Source: Sphingopyxis sp. DBS4 (lineage in GTDB: Bacteria > Pseudomonadota > Alphaproteobacteria > Sphingomonadales > Sphingomonadaceae). Taken from it: a DNA stretch of 64,000 nt. The notes under the pieces were generated by a model, which saw nothing but the letters and a program-made list of their open reading frames with translations, was not told the origin of the DNA and made no database searches. The stretch covers positions 4,041,001 to 4,105,000 of the forward strand of contig NZ_CP102384.1 of assembly GCF_024628865.1 (NCBI RefSeq), in the 5' to 3' direction. The translations under genes were made by a program, and so were the position numbers. Below, piece by piece: positions 25,548 to 34,279 of this stretch (position 1 is the stretch's first letter; every line of letters begins with the position of its first letter).

Positions 25548-26051
25548 ATGAAACAGCGCCTTTTCTGGAGTGCGGTAGTCGCTTCTCCACTTGTCGGTAT
25601 GGCATTGCTCTTTGCCGCGCCTTCGCGCGCTGAAGGAGGGTGTCCAGACGGATACTTCCCCATCGGGGGTGGAAATGGCGGCTGGCAGGGCTGTGCGCCG
25701 ATGGGTGGCGGCAGGGATGAAGATCCAGGTCCGCAGTGGAAATCGCGGTGGGGCGCAATCGCCACGGGGAAAGGTGCTTTTGGCGCGGTTGAAAATGCCA
25801 CAAGCAAAGGAACGGCCGAACGCATCGCGATGCAGCGCTGCCGGGCATCAACGCCTGGTGCCCAGTGCAAGATCAAGGGATCGTATCATGATCAATGCGT
25901 CGCACTTGCCTGGGGCGATAGCGGAGCATTGGCGTTTCGGTCGCCAGATCAGGCTGATGCCGAAAGGATGGCCGTGGCCAGCTGCAGCAAATACACCACG
26001 GACTGCCAGCTATACTATTCGGCTTGCAGTCTTCCTGTCCGGGTAGACTGA
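25548..26051 (+). CDS. DUF4189 secreted protein, copy 3
   Basis: A 167-residue protein with signal peptide MKQRLFWSAVVASPLVGMAL and cleavage near SRA|EGG. The N-terminal module is CPDGYFPIGGG...GCAPMGGG, then the DUF4189 domain (RWGAIATGKGAFGAVENA, YHDQCVALAWGD, CQLYYSACS). It is closely similar to the following gene, so the pair is a tandem duplication. A seven-base inverted repeat at 26064-26085 after the stop could form a weak hairpin. Function unknown; disulfide-stabilised and extracytoplasmic. Confidence 0.88.
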   Translation: MKQRLFWSAVVASPLVGMALLFAAPSRAEGGCPDGYFPIGGGNGGWQGCAPMGGGRDEDPGPQWKSRWGAIATGKGAFGAVENATSKGTAERIAMQRCRASTPGAQCKIKGSYHDQCVALAWGDSGALAFRSPDQADAERMAVASCSKYTTDCQLYYSACSLPVRVD

Positions 26052-26168
26052 GATGCGAAATTTCGAACGCGTAAATCAGCGTTCGCGGCCAAGCCTGCCG
26101 GAAAAAGCAGACCCGATCCGCAGGATCACCCCGCTCAAGGCGAGGCCAATTTCAAGAGTCCGTCCGTC

Positions 26169-26678
26169 ATGAATTCAAAGCTCTGCCTCTTGGCTCTTGG
26201 AATTGCTGCCGGTGCGGCTTTCCTGCTCCAGCCAGGCTCGGCCTTGGCCGAAGGGGGCTGCCCCGACGGCTACTTTCCCATCGGTGGTGGAAACGCGGGC
26301 TGGCAGGGCTGCGCGCCGATGGGTGGCGGCCGGGATGAAGAGGAAGAGGACTCCGGGCCGCGCTGGACAACGCGATGGGGCGCGGTGGCCGTGACCAACG
26401 GGGCATTCGGTTATTCGACCGGATGGTCTTCGAAGGGCAAGGCCATAAAGGAGGCGCTCAGCCAGTGCAGTAGGGACGCGGGCGGCGCGGCCTGCAAATT
26501 GAGCCTGGCTTACCATGACCAATGCATCGCTCTCGCTTGGGGTTCTAATGGCAATATCTCGTACTCGGCCTTGAACATCGCCACAGCAGAACGGCAGGCG
26601 ATGGCTTCATGCTCGAAATATTCCGGGGACTGCAAGATCTACTATACAGGCTGCAGTTACCCCGAACGCGTGCGCTAG
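26169..26678 (+). CDS. DUF4189 secreted protein, copy 4 (tandem paralogue)
   Basis: A 169-residue protein with signal peptide MNSKLCLLALGIAAGAAFLL ending ALA. It repeats the CPDGYFPIGGG...GCAPMGGG module of copy 3 and the DUF4189 domain (RWGAVAVTNGAFGYSTGW, YHDQCIALAWGS, CKIYYTGCSYPERVR); the final residues resemble copy 1 (SYPEQVR). No palindrome was seen in the 117 bases before it, so it probably reads through from copy 3. The kinase gene follows 39 bases later. Confidence 0.88.
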   Translation: MNSKLCLLALGIAAGAAFLLQPGSALAEGGCPDGYFPIGGGNAGWQGCAPMGGGRDEEEEDSGPRWTTRWGAVAVTNGAFGYSTGWSSKGKAIKEALSQCSRDAGGAACKLSLAYHDQCIALAWGSNGNISYSALNIATAERQAMASCSKYSGDCKIYYTGCSYPERVR

Positions 26679-26717
26679 AATGGCGTCACGCAAGCGGCGC
26701 ATCACAAGGGACCGATC

Positions 26718-27845
26718 ATGAATCTGGACGGCATGATTTCGGATGGAAAATTCACAAACGGCCGGACAAATTCGCGAGGGCTTAGGATCGCGACGTTGCG
26801 ATTTGGTGGATTTTATCTTCTGGTCCTTATAATAATAGTCTTGTCATTTTTGTCGTCTGTAGATGAGATATCGACAAATTTCATATTGCTCAGGTTGGTT
26901 CAATTCACCTCCATCATCATTCTTTCCGCGATCATCTCCTATTTGCTCTACGTCCTGCATGAACGATTGATAAGGGGCAGAACGTCCGAAGATTCCCTGC
27001 CGTTCTTGCTCCTTGCCTCATTCGCACTGACATTGGTCGGAGCGGCACTCTGGGCCGGAACGCATACCTATTACCCGGCCCTTCTGGGAACACCTCCGCC
27101 CGAGCCGGGCTCGCTTGATAACTTCGGGGGGCTTGTCGTGATTTCCTGGGGGTTCCTGTTCGGCTGGTCGTGCCAGTTCGTAGCCCTGCTTTTCGCATTC
27201 GAATTGAATGATCGTAAGGTACGTCTGGCGGCAATCCGGGAAGAAGCTCTGGGCGCCCAGATGCGCGCGCTGCGCTATCAAGTGAACCCGCACTTCCTGT
27301 TCAATACGCTCAACTCGATTGCCGGGCTGATCGAGGAAGGCGCTGCCACAAAGGCCGAGCGCATGGTGCTGTCGCTTTCAACCTTCTTGCGGACCACCCT
27401 GGCGCTCGATCCGTTTCACGATGTGCCGCTCGCCGACGAAATCGCGCTTCAGGAGGAATATCTGGGCATCGAGCGCGAGCGATTTTCCGACCGCATGCGC
27501 TTTTCCATCGCCATGGACCCGAATGCGGCGAAAGCGCTGGTGCCAAGCCTGATCCTGCAACCGCTCATCGAAAATGCCCTCAAGCACGGCGTCGGCATGA
27601 CGCGCGGCAAGGTCGAGATATCGCTGCAGGCCCGCCGGGAGAATGACCGCCTGTGCATCGTGATCGAAAACGACATGCCTCGATACGAGGCGGCGATGGC
27701 GAGGCCGTCAGGCGTTGGCGTTGGCCTCAAGAATGTTGCCGATCGCTTGCGTGCCCGCTTTCAGGACGATTGCGCCATGCAATCCGGCCCCGTGGGCGAA
27801 GCCCGGTTCAAGGTGTCGCTGGAACTGCCATGGCGAACTGCATGA
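26718..27845 (+). CDS. LytS/YehU-type sensor histidine kinase
   Basis: A 375-residue membrane kinase. Four hydrophobic segments lie at about residues 31-46, 59-79, 94-113 and 136-160. The His_kinase block (ALRYQVNPHFLFNTLNSI) puts the phospho-accepting His near residue 192. The ATPase part shows LILQPLIENALKHG (N box) and GVGVGLKNVADRL (G box). Such kinases pair with LytTR-type response regulators that are normally adjacent; here the only LytTR protein is about 10 kb away. The N-terminal DNA is noticeably AT-richer than its surroundings. Confidence 0.93.
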   Translation: MNLDGMISDGKFTNGRTNSRGLRIATLRFGGFYLLVLIIIVLSFLSSVDEISTNFILLRLVQFTSIIILSAIISYLLYVLHERLIRGRTSEDSLPFLLLASFALTLVGAALWAGTHTYYPALLGTPPPEPGSLDNFGGLVVISWGFLFGWSCQFVALLFAFELNDRKVRLAAIREEALGAQMRALRYQVNPHFLFNTLNSIAGLIEEGAATKAERMVLSLSTFLRTTLALDPFHDVPLADEIALQEEYLGIERERFSDRMRFSIAMDPNAAKALVPSLILQPLIENALKHGVGMTRGKVEISLQARRENDRLCIVIENDMPRYEAAMARPSGVGVGLKNVADRLRARFQDDCAMQSGPVGEARFKVSLELPWRTA

Positions 27846-27859
27846 CAGGAAGGAGCCTC

Positions 27860-28462
27860 ATGCCTGAAAACCGGCCTGCCGCACGGCGGCAGATAGCAAC
27901 AGCGCTGTGCATCGCTGCAGGTGCTCTGCTTTGCCATGCCGCGCCGGCGCTCGCGAACGATGTCATCATCGATGCCGCGATGGGCGATATCGATGGCGAT
28001 GGCTCAAAAGACCTGGTGACGCTGACCCTACCGGAAGGTCGCGAAGGGTCTGATGTAGGGATCGTGGTCTATCTGCGTAATGCCGGGGTGCCGGCCCTGA
28101 ACAAAACGATCGAACTGCCCGCCCGCTTCTGGGGGACGAGCAGTGCCGGCCAGCAGCCCGAAGTTGCCATCCTTCAAAAACGGTCGATCACGGTCCACAC
28201 CCAAAACACCGGGTTCGGCCGCAGTCACTGGGAACGGACCTACACGCTGGCTTGGCGCAAGGGCGAGTTGATCGTCGCCGGCTTCACCTATGCGTTCTAC
28301 GATACGATCGATCATGGCCAGTCCGGACGATGCGATGTCAACCTGCTGACTGGGCGGGGGGTGCGCGATGACAAGGCCATCGCCGCCGCCGGGCAGCGGG
28401 TTCTACTGGTCGATTGGGAGGACAGCATCGGTCTTGCCGCATGCGGGATGGAGGAAGGCTAA
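27860..28462 (+). CDS. Exported protein with VCBS/EF-hand-like calcium loop
   Basis: A 200-residue protein. AGGAAGGAG precedes the ATG by four bases, and the kinase stop lies 14 bases upstream, so both are probably co-transcribed. A signal peptide (IATALCIAAGALLCHAAPALA) is followed by IDAAMGDIDGDGSKDLVTLTL, whose D-x-D-G-D-G-x-x-D pattern is a typical calcium loop of VCBS/FG-GAP repeats. Two cysteines (GRCDVNL, AACGM) may pair. Its neighbourhood invites comparison with calcium-binding periplasmic inhibitor proteins, but that is speculation. Confidence 0.8.
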   Translation: MPENRPAARRQIATALCIAAGALLCHAAPALANDVIIDAAMGDIDGDGSKDLVTLTLPEGREGSDVGIVVYLRNAGVPALNKTIELPARFWGTSSAGQQPEVAILQKRSITVHTQNTGFGRSHWERTYTLAWRKGELIVAGFTYAFYDTIDHGQSGRCDVNLLTGRGVRDDKAIAAAGQRVLLVDWEDSIGLAACGMEEG

Positions 28463-28491
28463 GCGGGCCTGAACTGCACTGCCCCTGTGCT

Positions 28492-28501
28492 GTACCAGTG
28501 C
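28492..28501. promoter_or_regulatory. Palindrome-like copy GTACCAGTGC
   Basis: Two mismatches from GTACCGGTAC, but positioned 68 bases before the GTG at 28570, as for the stronger copies. Confidence 0.55.
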
Positions 28502-28569
28502 ATCATGGCGACTGGCGGGCAACAACAGCGAGTGGAAAACCATCCTCCTGTGCTGACAGGAGATGAACC

Positions 28570-29661
28570 GTGCTGATGTCCTTGTTGGCCGCCGCCGCCC
28601 TGACCAGCCCGATCGGCACCTTGCAAACCTACCGGGACTGGACCGTGGGCTGCGACAATATGCACGCCTGCCATGCGACGACACTTCTTCCCGAACCGAC
28701 CGAGGAGGAGGTCGCTACCAGTGACGAACCCATCGCCGACAATTCCTTCAACCTGTCCTTGCGGCGCGGCGGCGGTATGCATGATCTGCCACGCCTGCGG
28801 CTGATCGACTGCTATCTGTGCGAACCCGAAGCCGGGCAGGAACCAGCATCTGCCCGCGAAGTGCTGGTGAAAGATAAGGGCGGCGCAATCCTCGTTCGGC
28901 GGACATGGGCTGAAGGCGATGCCGCGAAGCTGGCCGGCGATGGTCTCCCCATCCCGGCCGATGATGGGCTGATCGAAGCCCTGGGCAAAGGCGAAACGGC
29001 GGAAGTCCTGGATGGCAAGAGGGGCGTTATGGCGACCATTTCCCTGCGCGGGCTGGCAGCAGCCATGCGGTACATCGATACAGAGCAGCACCGGACCAGC
29101 AACGTTACGGCCCTGATCGCGCGCGGCGCGGCAGCCGCCTATCTGGTTCCACCCTGGATTCCCGAACCCCCGGTTTACCTGCCGCCGCCCTCGGACCTGC
29201 CGCCGACCCAGCTGACTGGTCGCAGTCTTGAAGAACTCCAGCAGGAATATCGCTGCGATCACCGTCCCTGCGGGCTTCCTGACGTCATGTTCGCACGGCT
29301 GGACGCCCGCACCACCATGCTGCTCCTCTTCGCCAATTGTGCTCCCTACAACGGCGAGGGCTATGTGTTCCTCCTTGGCAACGACGGTGCCGTGCGCTCC
29401 GCGCCGGTCCGCCTGATGTCACGAGATCCCGCGCTCGCCCCTCCACAAGTGGTCTCATCATACTGGGACCACAAAGAACGACGGCTGCACAGCTTCGGGC
29501 GCGGGCGGGCATTGGGTGATTGCGGCCAGGAGCAGGCCTTCGCCTGGGACGGCGAGCAGTTCATTCTCGTCGAAGAGGCGGACATGGGCGATTGCCGGGG
29601 CAGCATCGACTATATCACGGTCTACCGCCGCGAAACGGCGGTGCGCGACCAACACCGCTGA
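28570..29661 (+). CDS. DUF1176 exported protein
   Basis: A 363-residue protein with a GTG start after AGGAGATGAACC. A short hydrophobic N-terminus (MLMSLLAAAALTS) leads to YRDWTVGCDNMHACHATTL, the hallmark opening of DUF1176 proteins with its Cys pair. More cysteines follow (DCYLCEPE, YRCDHRPCG, NCAPY). A Pro-rich linker (IPEPPVYLPPPSDLPP) separates N- and C-terminal halves. DUF1176 proteins are periplasmic and of unknown function. The gene has its own palindrome and ends three bases before the next one. Confidence 0.88.
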   Translation: MLMSLLAAAALTSPIGTLQTYRDWTVGCDNMHACHATTLLPEPTEEEVATSDEPIADNSFNLSLRRGGGMHDLPRLRLIDCYLCEPEAGQEPASAREVLVKDKGGAILVRRTWAEGDAAKLAGDGLPIPADDGLIEALGKGETAEVLDGKRGVMATISLRGLAAAMRYIDTEQHRTSNVTALIARGAAAAYLVPPWIPEPPVYLPPPSDLPPTQLTGRSLEELQQEYRCDHRPCGLPDVMFARLDARTTMLLLFANCAPYNGEGYVFLLGNDGAVRSAPVRLMSRDPALAPPQVVSSYWDHKERRLHSFGRGRALGDCGQEQAFAWDGEQFILVEEADMGDCRGSIDYITVYRRETAVRDQHR

Positions 29662-29663
29662 AT

Positions 29664-29673
29664 GTACCGGTAC
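29664..29673. promoter_or_regulatory. Palindrome copy GTACCGGTAC
   Basis: A perfect copy starting three bases after the DUF1176 stop and ending 71 bases before the TTG start at 29745. A TAGATG hexamer, a possible -10, lies 34 bases downstream. Confidence 0.72.
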
Positions 29674-29744
29674 GCTGCGATGCTGCGGCGATGTCTCATC
29701 ATCCTGCTAGATGCGACGGTCGCAACGTGCTGGAGGATGGAACA

Positions 29745-30170
29745 TTGAAGGTAAACGGCCGCTTGCTCGCGCTCCCGCTTGTCCTGTGCCCGTCGCTTGC
29801 CATGGCGAGCGGTTATACAGCATTGCCCGAGACGCGTGAACGTCTGGCGAGCAAACAGGCCTGCCTGGATTTTCTGCGCCAGGCTGCGGCCGATGACGCA
29901 AGCACGCCGAAGCCCGAGACGATCGGTACGGATGGAGCGCGACAGACGATAACCCTCGAGGCGATCAGCAAGGGTGTCGAAAGCCTGGGGCGGAACCGCG
30001 CGCGCTATGCGGCGAAGATCTGGACCGTGAACGGATGGCCCAGGCCCGATCTGGGGCAGATCGAATATCGCGCGAACTGGGAAGAACATGCCTATGAATG
30101 CCGGGGCCGGATGCTGATTTCGCAGCTTGCGCAAGGCTTCACCAGCGAGAGCTTCGAGCCGTTGCCATAG
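29745..30170 (+). CDS. Small exported protein, unknown function
   Basis: A 141-residue protein with a TTG start. GGAGG lies eight bases before it, the N-terminus (LKVNGRLLALPLVLCPSLAMA) is a clean signal peptide, and the 71-base spacing to the palindrome agrees with other island genes. Longer frames would cross the palindrome and the previous gene. The mature protein has two cysteines (KQACLDFLRQ, YECRGRMLI), probably disulfide-bonded. No family recognised. Confidence 0.75.
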   Translation: MKVNGRLLALPLVLCPSLAMASGYTALPETRERLASKQACLDFLRQAAADDASTPKPETIGTDGARQTITLEAISKGVESLGRNRARYAAKIWTVNGWPRPDLGQIEYRANWEEHAYECRGRMLISQLAQGFTSESFEPLP

Positions 30171-30216
30171 GACTGGTAATGGAGCCACGGCATTGCCGGA
30201 CATGTGCGCATGACCA

Positions 30217-30627
30217 TCACCCCATATCGGAAACTGTCAACTGATAGCGTAAGGGCTGATTACCGCGCTGGAATTCGGAAACGAGCTGAAAAACTGTCTC
30301 GATCTGGCCATAGTGGTTCTCGTGGCCGAGTTCGCTGCGCCAGTCCATCATCCATCGCAAACCCTGGTGCTTCGCCAGCAGCGCCCCGATGTCCGGTGGT
30401 CCGACAAGATCGATATACTCCCCTTCGGTGATCTCTCGTGACCAGTCTGCAAGTGCCGATGGTTGCGAGACCAGCGGGAGGTCGAAGCGGTGGACCAAGG
30501 CAACGCCGTGGGAATCGAACCCAAGCTCGCCAAGGTTGATGTGAAGCACCCGATTTTCGTGCTCGGGGCGGTCCTGGCTCAGAAGCGGCTCCTTGAATGT
30601 TATAGTTACATAACTCCAGGTGCTCAT
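30217..30627 (-). CDS. Hypothetical soluble protein
   Basis: A 136-residue protein from the ATG opening MSTWSYVTITFKEPLLSQDR; this form has no signal peptide and would be cytosolic. An in-frame start at 30810 would add a hydrophobic leader (LLLTSLVCSVHVGAGL) but would overlap the ankyrin gene. The protein is acidic with many aromatic residues (GLRWMMDWRSELGHENHYG). I recognise no family. No palindrome lies in front of it; it follows the ankyrin lipoprotein on the same strand and could share its transcript. Confidence 0.62.
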   Translation of the reverse strand: MSTWSYVTITFKEPLLSQDRPEHENRVLHINLGELGFDSHGVALVHRFDLPLVSQPSALADWSREITEGEYIDLVGPPDIGALLAKHQGLRWMMDWRSELGHENHYGQIETVFQLVSEFQRGNQPLRYQLTVSDMG

Positions 30628-30767
30628 GATCTCATTCCCCGCAGTTGTGTGCATTCTTTCCGGATAACCGAGATCTCCGGTCCATGCCGGCTGGGCGGCA
30701 AGCCCGGTCGATGCGTGTCCGTTTGGGGAAAGGCCTGCTCCAACGTGAACGGAGCAAACGAGTGATG

Positions 30768-31319
30768 TCAGCAGCAGGGTTCTGCCGCAAGGCCATGCAA
30801 CCTGAGCCAATTGATCACTTCCTGTTTACCCTCGCGTGCATTCTGAGACAGCAGATCATCGCGCATCAGGAACTGGTAGGTCAGGAATGACTTGCCCTGC
30901 GCGTTGCGGATACCCGGTTTGGCGCCGGCTTTCAGCAGTGCAAGCGCCATCCACGGCTGGTTGGTCTGGGCTGCAATGTGCAAGGCGGTATTGCCGACAC
31001 TATCGGTCAGGTCCGGATTGGCACCGGCCTTGAGCAGAGTAGAAACCTGATCGCCCCGCCCCGCCAGGATTGCTGTCTCCAACAGTGTGCGCAGAGTTTC
31101 CGGTTCACGCGCATCGGGATCGGCGCCGTGATTCATCAGGCGGGCCAAAGCCGATGGGGTGCCGACGCGGGTAACAGCGTGGAGATGCGCTGCACCCGCG
31201 TCATGGTTTCCTTCGCGACCCGAAGGAATGCCTGCGCAGGCCGAGATGAGCAGAACCATGGCGAAGCAGCCGAAAAGCGTTTTGCGCCTTCTACGCTTGC
31301 GCGGCCTGAATCTATCCAT
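30768..31319 (-). CDS. Ankyrin-repeat lipoprotein
   Basis: A 183-residue protein. A basic N-terminus (RPRKRRRRKTLFG) precedes a hydrophobic stretch ending in the lipobox ISAC, so it is probably lipidated. Ankyrin repeats follow: DQVSTLLKAGANPDLTDSVG, NTALHIAAQTNQPWMALALL and KAGAKPGIRNAQGKSFLTY. Ankyrin lipoproteins mediate protein binding in the periplasm; some neighbour catalases or toxins. The palindrome variant at 31367 lies 47 bases from its start and 71 from the divergent gene's start. Confidence 0.86.
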   Translation of the reverse strand: MDRFRPRKRRRRKTLFGCFAMVLLISACAGIPSGREGNHDAGAAHLHAVTRVGTPSALARLMNHGADPDAREPETLRTLLETAILAGRGDQVSTLLKAGANPDLTDSVGNTALHIAAQTNQPWMALALLKAGAKPGIRNAQGKSFLTYQFLMRDDLLSQNAREGKQEVINWLRLHGLAAEPCC

Positions 31320-31366
31320 GCAGCATGGTCTAGCATCGCAGCTATCGTGTCGGCGACCTCAGCGGC

Positions 31367-31376
31367 ATACCGGTAC
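31367..31376. promoter_or_regulatory. Palindrome copy ATACCGGTAC between divergent genes
   Basis: One mismatch from the consensus. It ends 71 bases before the plus-strand ATG at 31448, with TATTCA 33 bases downstream as a possible -10, and lies 47 bases from the minus-strand start at 31319. Confidence 0.65.
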
Positions 31377-31447
31377 ATCGTCAGGAATGTGCACCATCAC
31401 CTGCCAGGCTATTCAGTTTCGCGGTGCGGGTAGCGGGGTGCGGCGTC

Positions 31448-31954
31448 ATGCAGTTTTCACGATTGGCAGCAATGTGCATCGCAATATCCCTGATGGCCGA
31501 ACCAGCACTGGCCACGCGTGCCAGCGATTTCGGCGGTTTGCCGATCTGCTCGAAATTGCGGGCGATGCCCCGCGGCTATCACCCGATTGAATGCAACCGT
31601 CGCGCACCACTCAGCGGGGAGTGCCGCTTTTCGCTGAACAATAATGGTGCCTCGACGGAGTATCTGATCGAGGATGGCATGGTTATCGACAAGCGAGTCA
31701 ATCTCCGCTCCGGCACGCGCGGTGCCGGGCCGTTCGGCCTGCACCGGGATGAAGATCAGGCCAGCGCCGCACGCAACGTCCTAGCCAGCACGGGACTGGC
31801 AACGCGATACTGGGCCGATAGTGAAGATGAGACCGCAGGCTACCTGCAATCGACCGACGTCATGTGTGGTCGGAACAAGTCCTACACCATCTATGTCTGG
31901 TTCAGGCGCGGCAAGGCGCAGTCGGTGTCTGTCTCAACACTCCCGGCTATATAG
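31448..31954 (+). CDS. Exported protein, unknown function
   Basis: A 168-residue protein beginning MQFSRLAAMCIAISLMAEPA with signal cleavage after ALA. The first ATG with a proper leader was chosen; it has the 71-base spacing to the palindrome, although its ribosome site is weak. Cysteines occur in LPICSKLR, IECNRR, GECRFSL and VMCGRN. A middle segment is predicted to be loop-rich (NNNGASTEYLIEDG). I recognise no family. The next gene starts 29 bases later on the same strand. Confidence 0.72.
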   Translation: MQFSRLAAMCIAISLMAEPALATRASDFGGLPICSKLRAMPRGYHPIECNRRAPLSGECRFSLNNNGASTEYLIEDGMVIDKRVNLRSGTRGAGPFGLHRDEDQASAARNVLASTGLATRYWADSEDETAGYLQSTDVMCGRNKSYTIYVWFRRGKAQSVSVSTLPAI

Positions 31955-31983
31955 GATCGCAGCGACCTTCGAGGTAGTCGATA

Positions 31984-33111
31984 GTGACCATTTTTCGCAC
32001 TCGCTTTTCCGCCATGGTCGGTGCGGCTTTGTTGGGTGTTTCGCTAATCGCCAGTTATGCCGCGAACGCCCAGGAAGATTGGCACGCGCTGGCCGGACAC
32101 GATGCTGTTCGCGCCCTGATCGGCAACACGCTGGTCTATGCCAGGGCCGATCAGCCGGGCGCCGAAACGGGCGTGTTCGTGGATCTGGACGGCACCGGAT
32201 GGGCGATTACCCGCAGGCCCGATGATGCTGGCACGGCTCGCGCCATCCGCTGGGCGAGTTTCTCGGACGGCAAGTTCTGCATTACGGATCCGGGGCGCAA
32301 GGCCTGGAATGGCGATTGCGGCAAACTCGCGCTTGAAGGCTCGCTGGCGACATTGACTCCGGCGGGCGGACCGGCTTGGCCCGGTCGGATGCTGGAAGGC
32401 GACCCCTGGCGGCTTGACCCTGCAAGGCCATCAGCGCCGCCGGTCAGCGGCAAGGCGGCCATTCGTAGGCTGATCGGCAATACGGCCGTGTTCATTCCCG
32501 AAGGCGGCGGGCGGGAATACCGCGCGCACTATTTCATGGCTGATGGAACGGCCAGACGCGCCCATAATGAACAGCCGGATTTCGATAACTGGGTGCTTCA
32601 GCCGGATGAACGCTGGTCTTTCCGTGACAGCGATGATCGCTTCTGTCTGAGCGGCGGCGGGTGGAAGGAGGAATTTTGTGCTGGCATCGCGATCGCCGGC
32701 GATCTGGTGACGTTTCATCACCTCCGGGCAGGCCCCCTGAATGCCCGTTTGCTGCCGGGTGATGCCCGGAACTTGTCGCACCAGGCCGAAGCGGCCGCAC
32801 GCAAGACCGCCGATGCGTTGGTAAACCACAGCTTGTTGCTGAAAGCGGCAGACCGGCAGGCCAGCACGGACAGCATCATCTACTTCATGCGCGATGGTTC
32901 GGGCCGGGCCAAACGGGGCGGGGGCGCGGCGGTTCCGATCAAGTGGCTGGTGCAACGCGAAGGCAAATTGTGCGTCGTCGAGCGCCGTCTGAATTTTCGG
33001 GATAATGATTGTTTGTTCCTGTCGATCGATGGCGATCAGGCAAGGCTGTCGATACCGGGCCGACCGACGATCCCCGGGCGACTGTCAAAGGGCAACGCGC
33101 ATAAAATCTGA
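31984..33111 (+). CDS. Exported protein with three internal repeats
   Basis: A 375-residue protein from a GTG preceded by GAGG. The signal peptide runs to about residue 29 (SLIASYAANA|QED). Three units of about 110 residues follow. The first has RALIGNTLVYA and later FCITDPG...DCG; the second has RRLIGNTAVFI and FCLSGGG...FC; the third has DALVNHSLLL and LCVVERR...DC. Each unit therefore holds a Cys pair near its end. This resembles a tandem of small beta-sandwich modules. No function is known, and no palindrome lies directly before it. Confidence 0.8.
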   Translation: MTIFRTRFSAMVGAALLGVSLIASYAANAQEDWHALAGHDAVRALIGNTLVYARADQPGAETGVFVDLDGTGWAITRRPDDAGTARAIRWASFSDGKFCITDPGRKAWNGDCGKLALEGSLATLTPAGGPAWPGRMLEGDPWRLDPARPSAPPVSGKAAIRRLIGNTAVFIPEGGGREYRAHYFMADGTARRAHNEQPDFDNWVLQPDERWSFRDSDDRFCLSGGGWKEEFCAGIAIAGDLVTFHHLRAGPLNARLLPGDARNLSHQAEAAARKTADALVNHSLLLKAADRQASTDSIIYFMRDGSGRAKRGGGAAVPIKWLVQREGKLCVVERRLNFRDNDCLFLSIDGDQARLSIPGRPTIPGRLSKGNAHKI

Positions 33112-33168
33112 ACGGGTCACCATCCTTCAACGGGTGGACGACTACCGCCTCGGCCCGCAATGGGCGTG

Positions 33169-34155
33169 TCACTGGCGACGAAATTCCTGGGGTGTCATGC
33201 CGGTGTCGGCCTTGAAGGCTCTGTTGAACGGGCCGATTGAGCCAAATCCGCAGTCCAGCGCTATCGTCAGGATCGGCAGGTGGGAAAGGGCCGGGTCAAC
33301 CAGGCGCCGCTTTGCCTCCTCAATGCGATAGCTGTTCACCATCTGGTTGAAATTCGGAAATCCCAGCGTGCCCGTGATGCATTGGGTGACCTTGTATTCC
33401 GGTTCTCCTGCCAGCCTCGCCAAATCAGCGACGCGCAGGTCCGCTTCCACGTACAAATGGTTCTCGCCCATGAGTTTGATCAGTTGCTCGCCCAGCTTGG
33501 GGTCCGGGGTAATCTGCTTGCGGTTCGGGCGGGTCTGGACAGTTTCGAGCGGATGTTGCCTGCGGTGGTTCAGCGCCAATCCGTACCCGCAAACCGCTGC
33601 GATTGCACAGATAGCCTTGATGAGGACGCTGAATTGGGATGCAAACGAATCTGGCGGGGCTCCGTCCACCGCGAGGACCGCTACGCCCAAAATCGCGACG
33701 TAACCTGCCGCATACAGGATGCGGAACTTCCGCTCCACCCGGTCGCCCTGGGCCCGCAGATCCAGCAACGGTTCGGCCACGGCCAGCAACAACATGGCCG
33801 AGCTGCCAAGTCTGGCCAGATTATCCAGAATGCGAAGCGGCATTGCGTCCACTGGAATGAACGATGTCGTCGCAGAGGCTGTCATGACGAGCAGCACGGC
33901 TCCAAGCGGCCAAAGACCCTGGCGCCCGGCCTCGCGCCGGAAGAGCGACCGGGTTGCCAGCCATGACCATCCGCATGTTGCATTTCCGATGATGGCGAAA
34001 AAATCGGTGGTCGCACCCAGTCGGGAGGCAAGGAGTGACTTGAGGCAGAATGCGAGCGACGCACACATGAATGCAGCGCCGTAGACGACTGACGGATCGA
34101 CATTGGCCGGGTTCGGATCCCGTGGGCTTACGCCAAACTGCAAAATCGATCCCAT
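33169..34155 (-). CDS. Membrane-anchored AraC-family regulator
   Basis: A 328-residue protein from MGSILQFGVSPRD. The first 200 residues hold about six hydrophobic helices (VYGAAFMCASLAFCLKSLL, LWPLGAVLLVMTASATTS, YVAILGVAVLAVDG, VLIKAICAIAAVCGYGLAL). The C-terminal third is an AraC-type double HTH (VADLARLAGEPEYKVTQCI, PILTIALDCGFGSIGPFNRAF, TGMTPQEFRRQ). Such regulators sense signals at the membrane. A GTG inside the palindrome at 34302 could give a version 49 residues longer. It is divergent from the membrane-protein pair on the right. Confidence 0.88.
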   Translation of the reverse strand: MGSILQFGVSPRDPNPANVDPSVVYGAAFMCASLAFCLKSLLASRLGATTDFFAIIGNATCGWSWLATRSLFRREAGRQGLWPLGAVLLVMTASATTSFIPVDAMPLRILDNLARLGSSAMLLLAVAEPLLDLRAQGDRVERKFRILYAAGYVAILGVAVLAVDGAPPDSFASQFSVLIKAICAIAAVCGYGLALNHRRQHPLETVQTRPNRKQITPDPKLGEQLIKLMGENHLYVEADLRVADLARLAGEPEYKVTQCITGTLGFPNFNQMVNSYRIEEAKRRLVDPALSHLPILTIALDCGFGSIGPFNRAFKADTGMTPQEFRRQ

Positions 34156-34279
34156 GAAGACGTTGCCCCGCAAATTTCCGAAAAAACTATGGCCGATTTC
34201 CAAATCGGCCGGACCGGGCCTGTCAATACTGCCATCGACGATGGCACCTGATGAATCGACAAACCGAACAGCGCGAATG

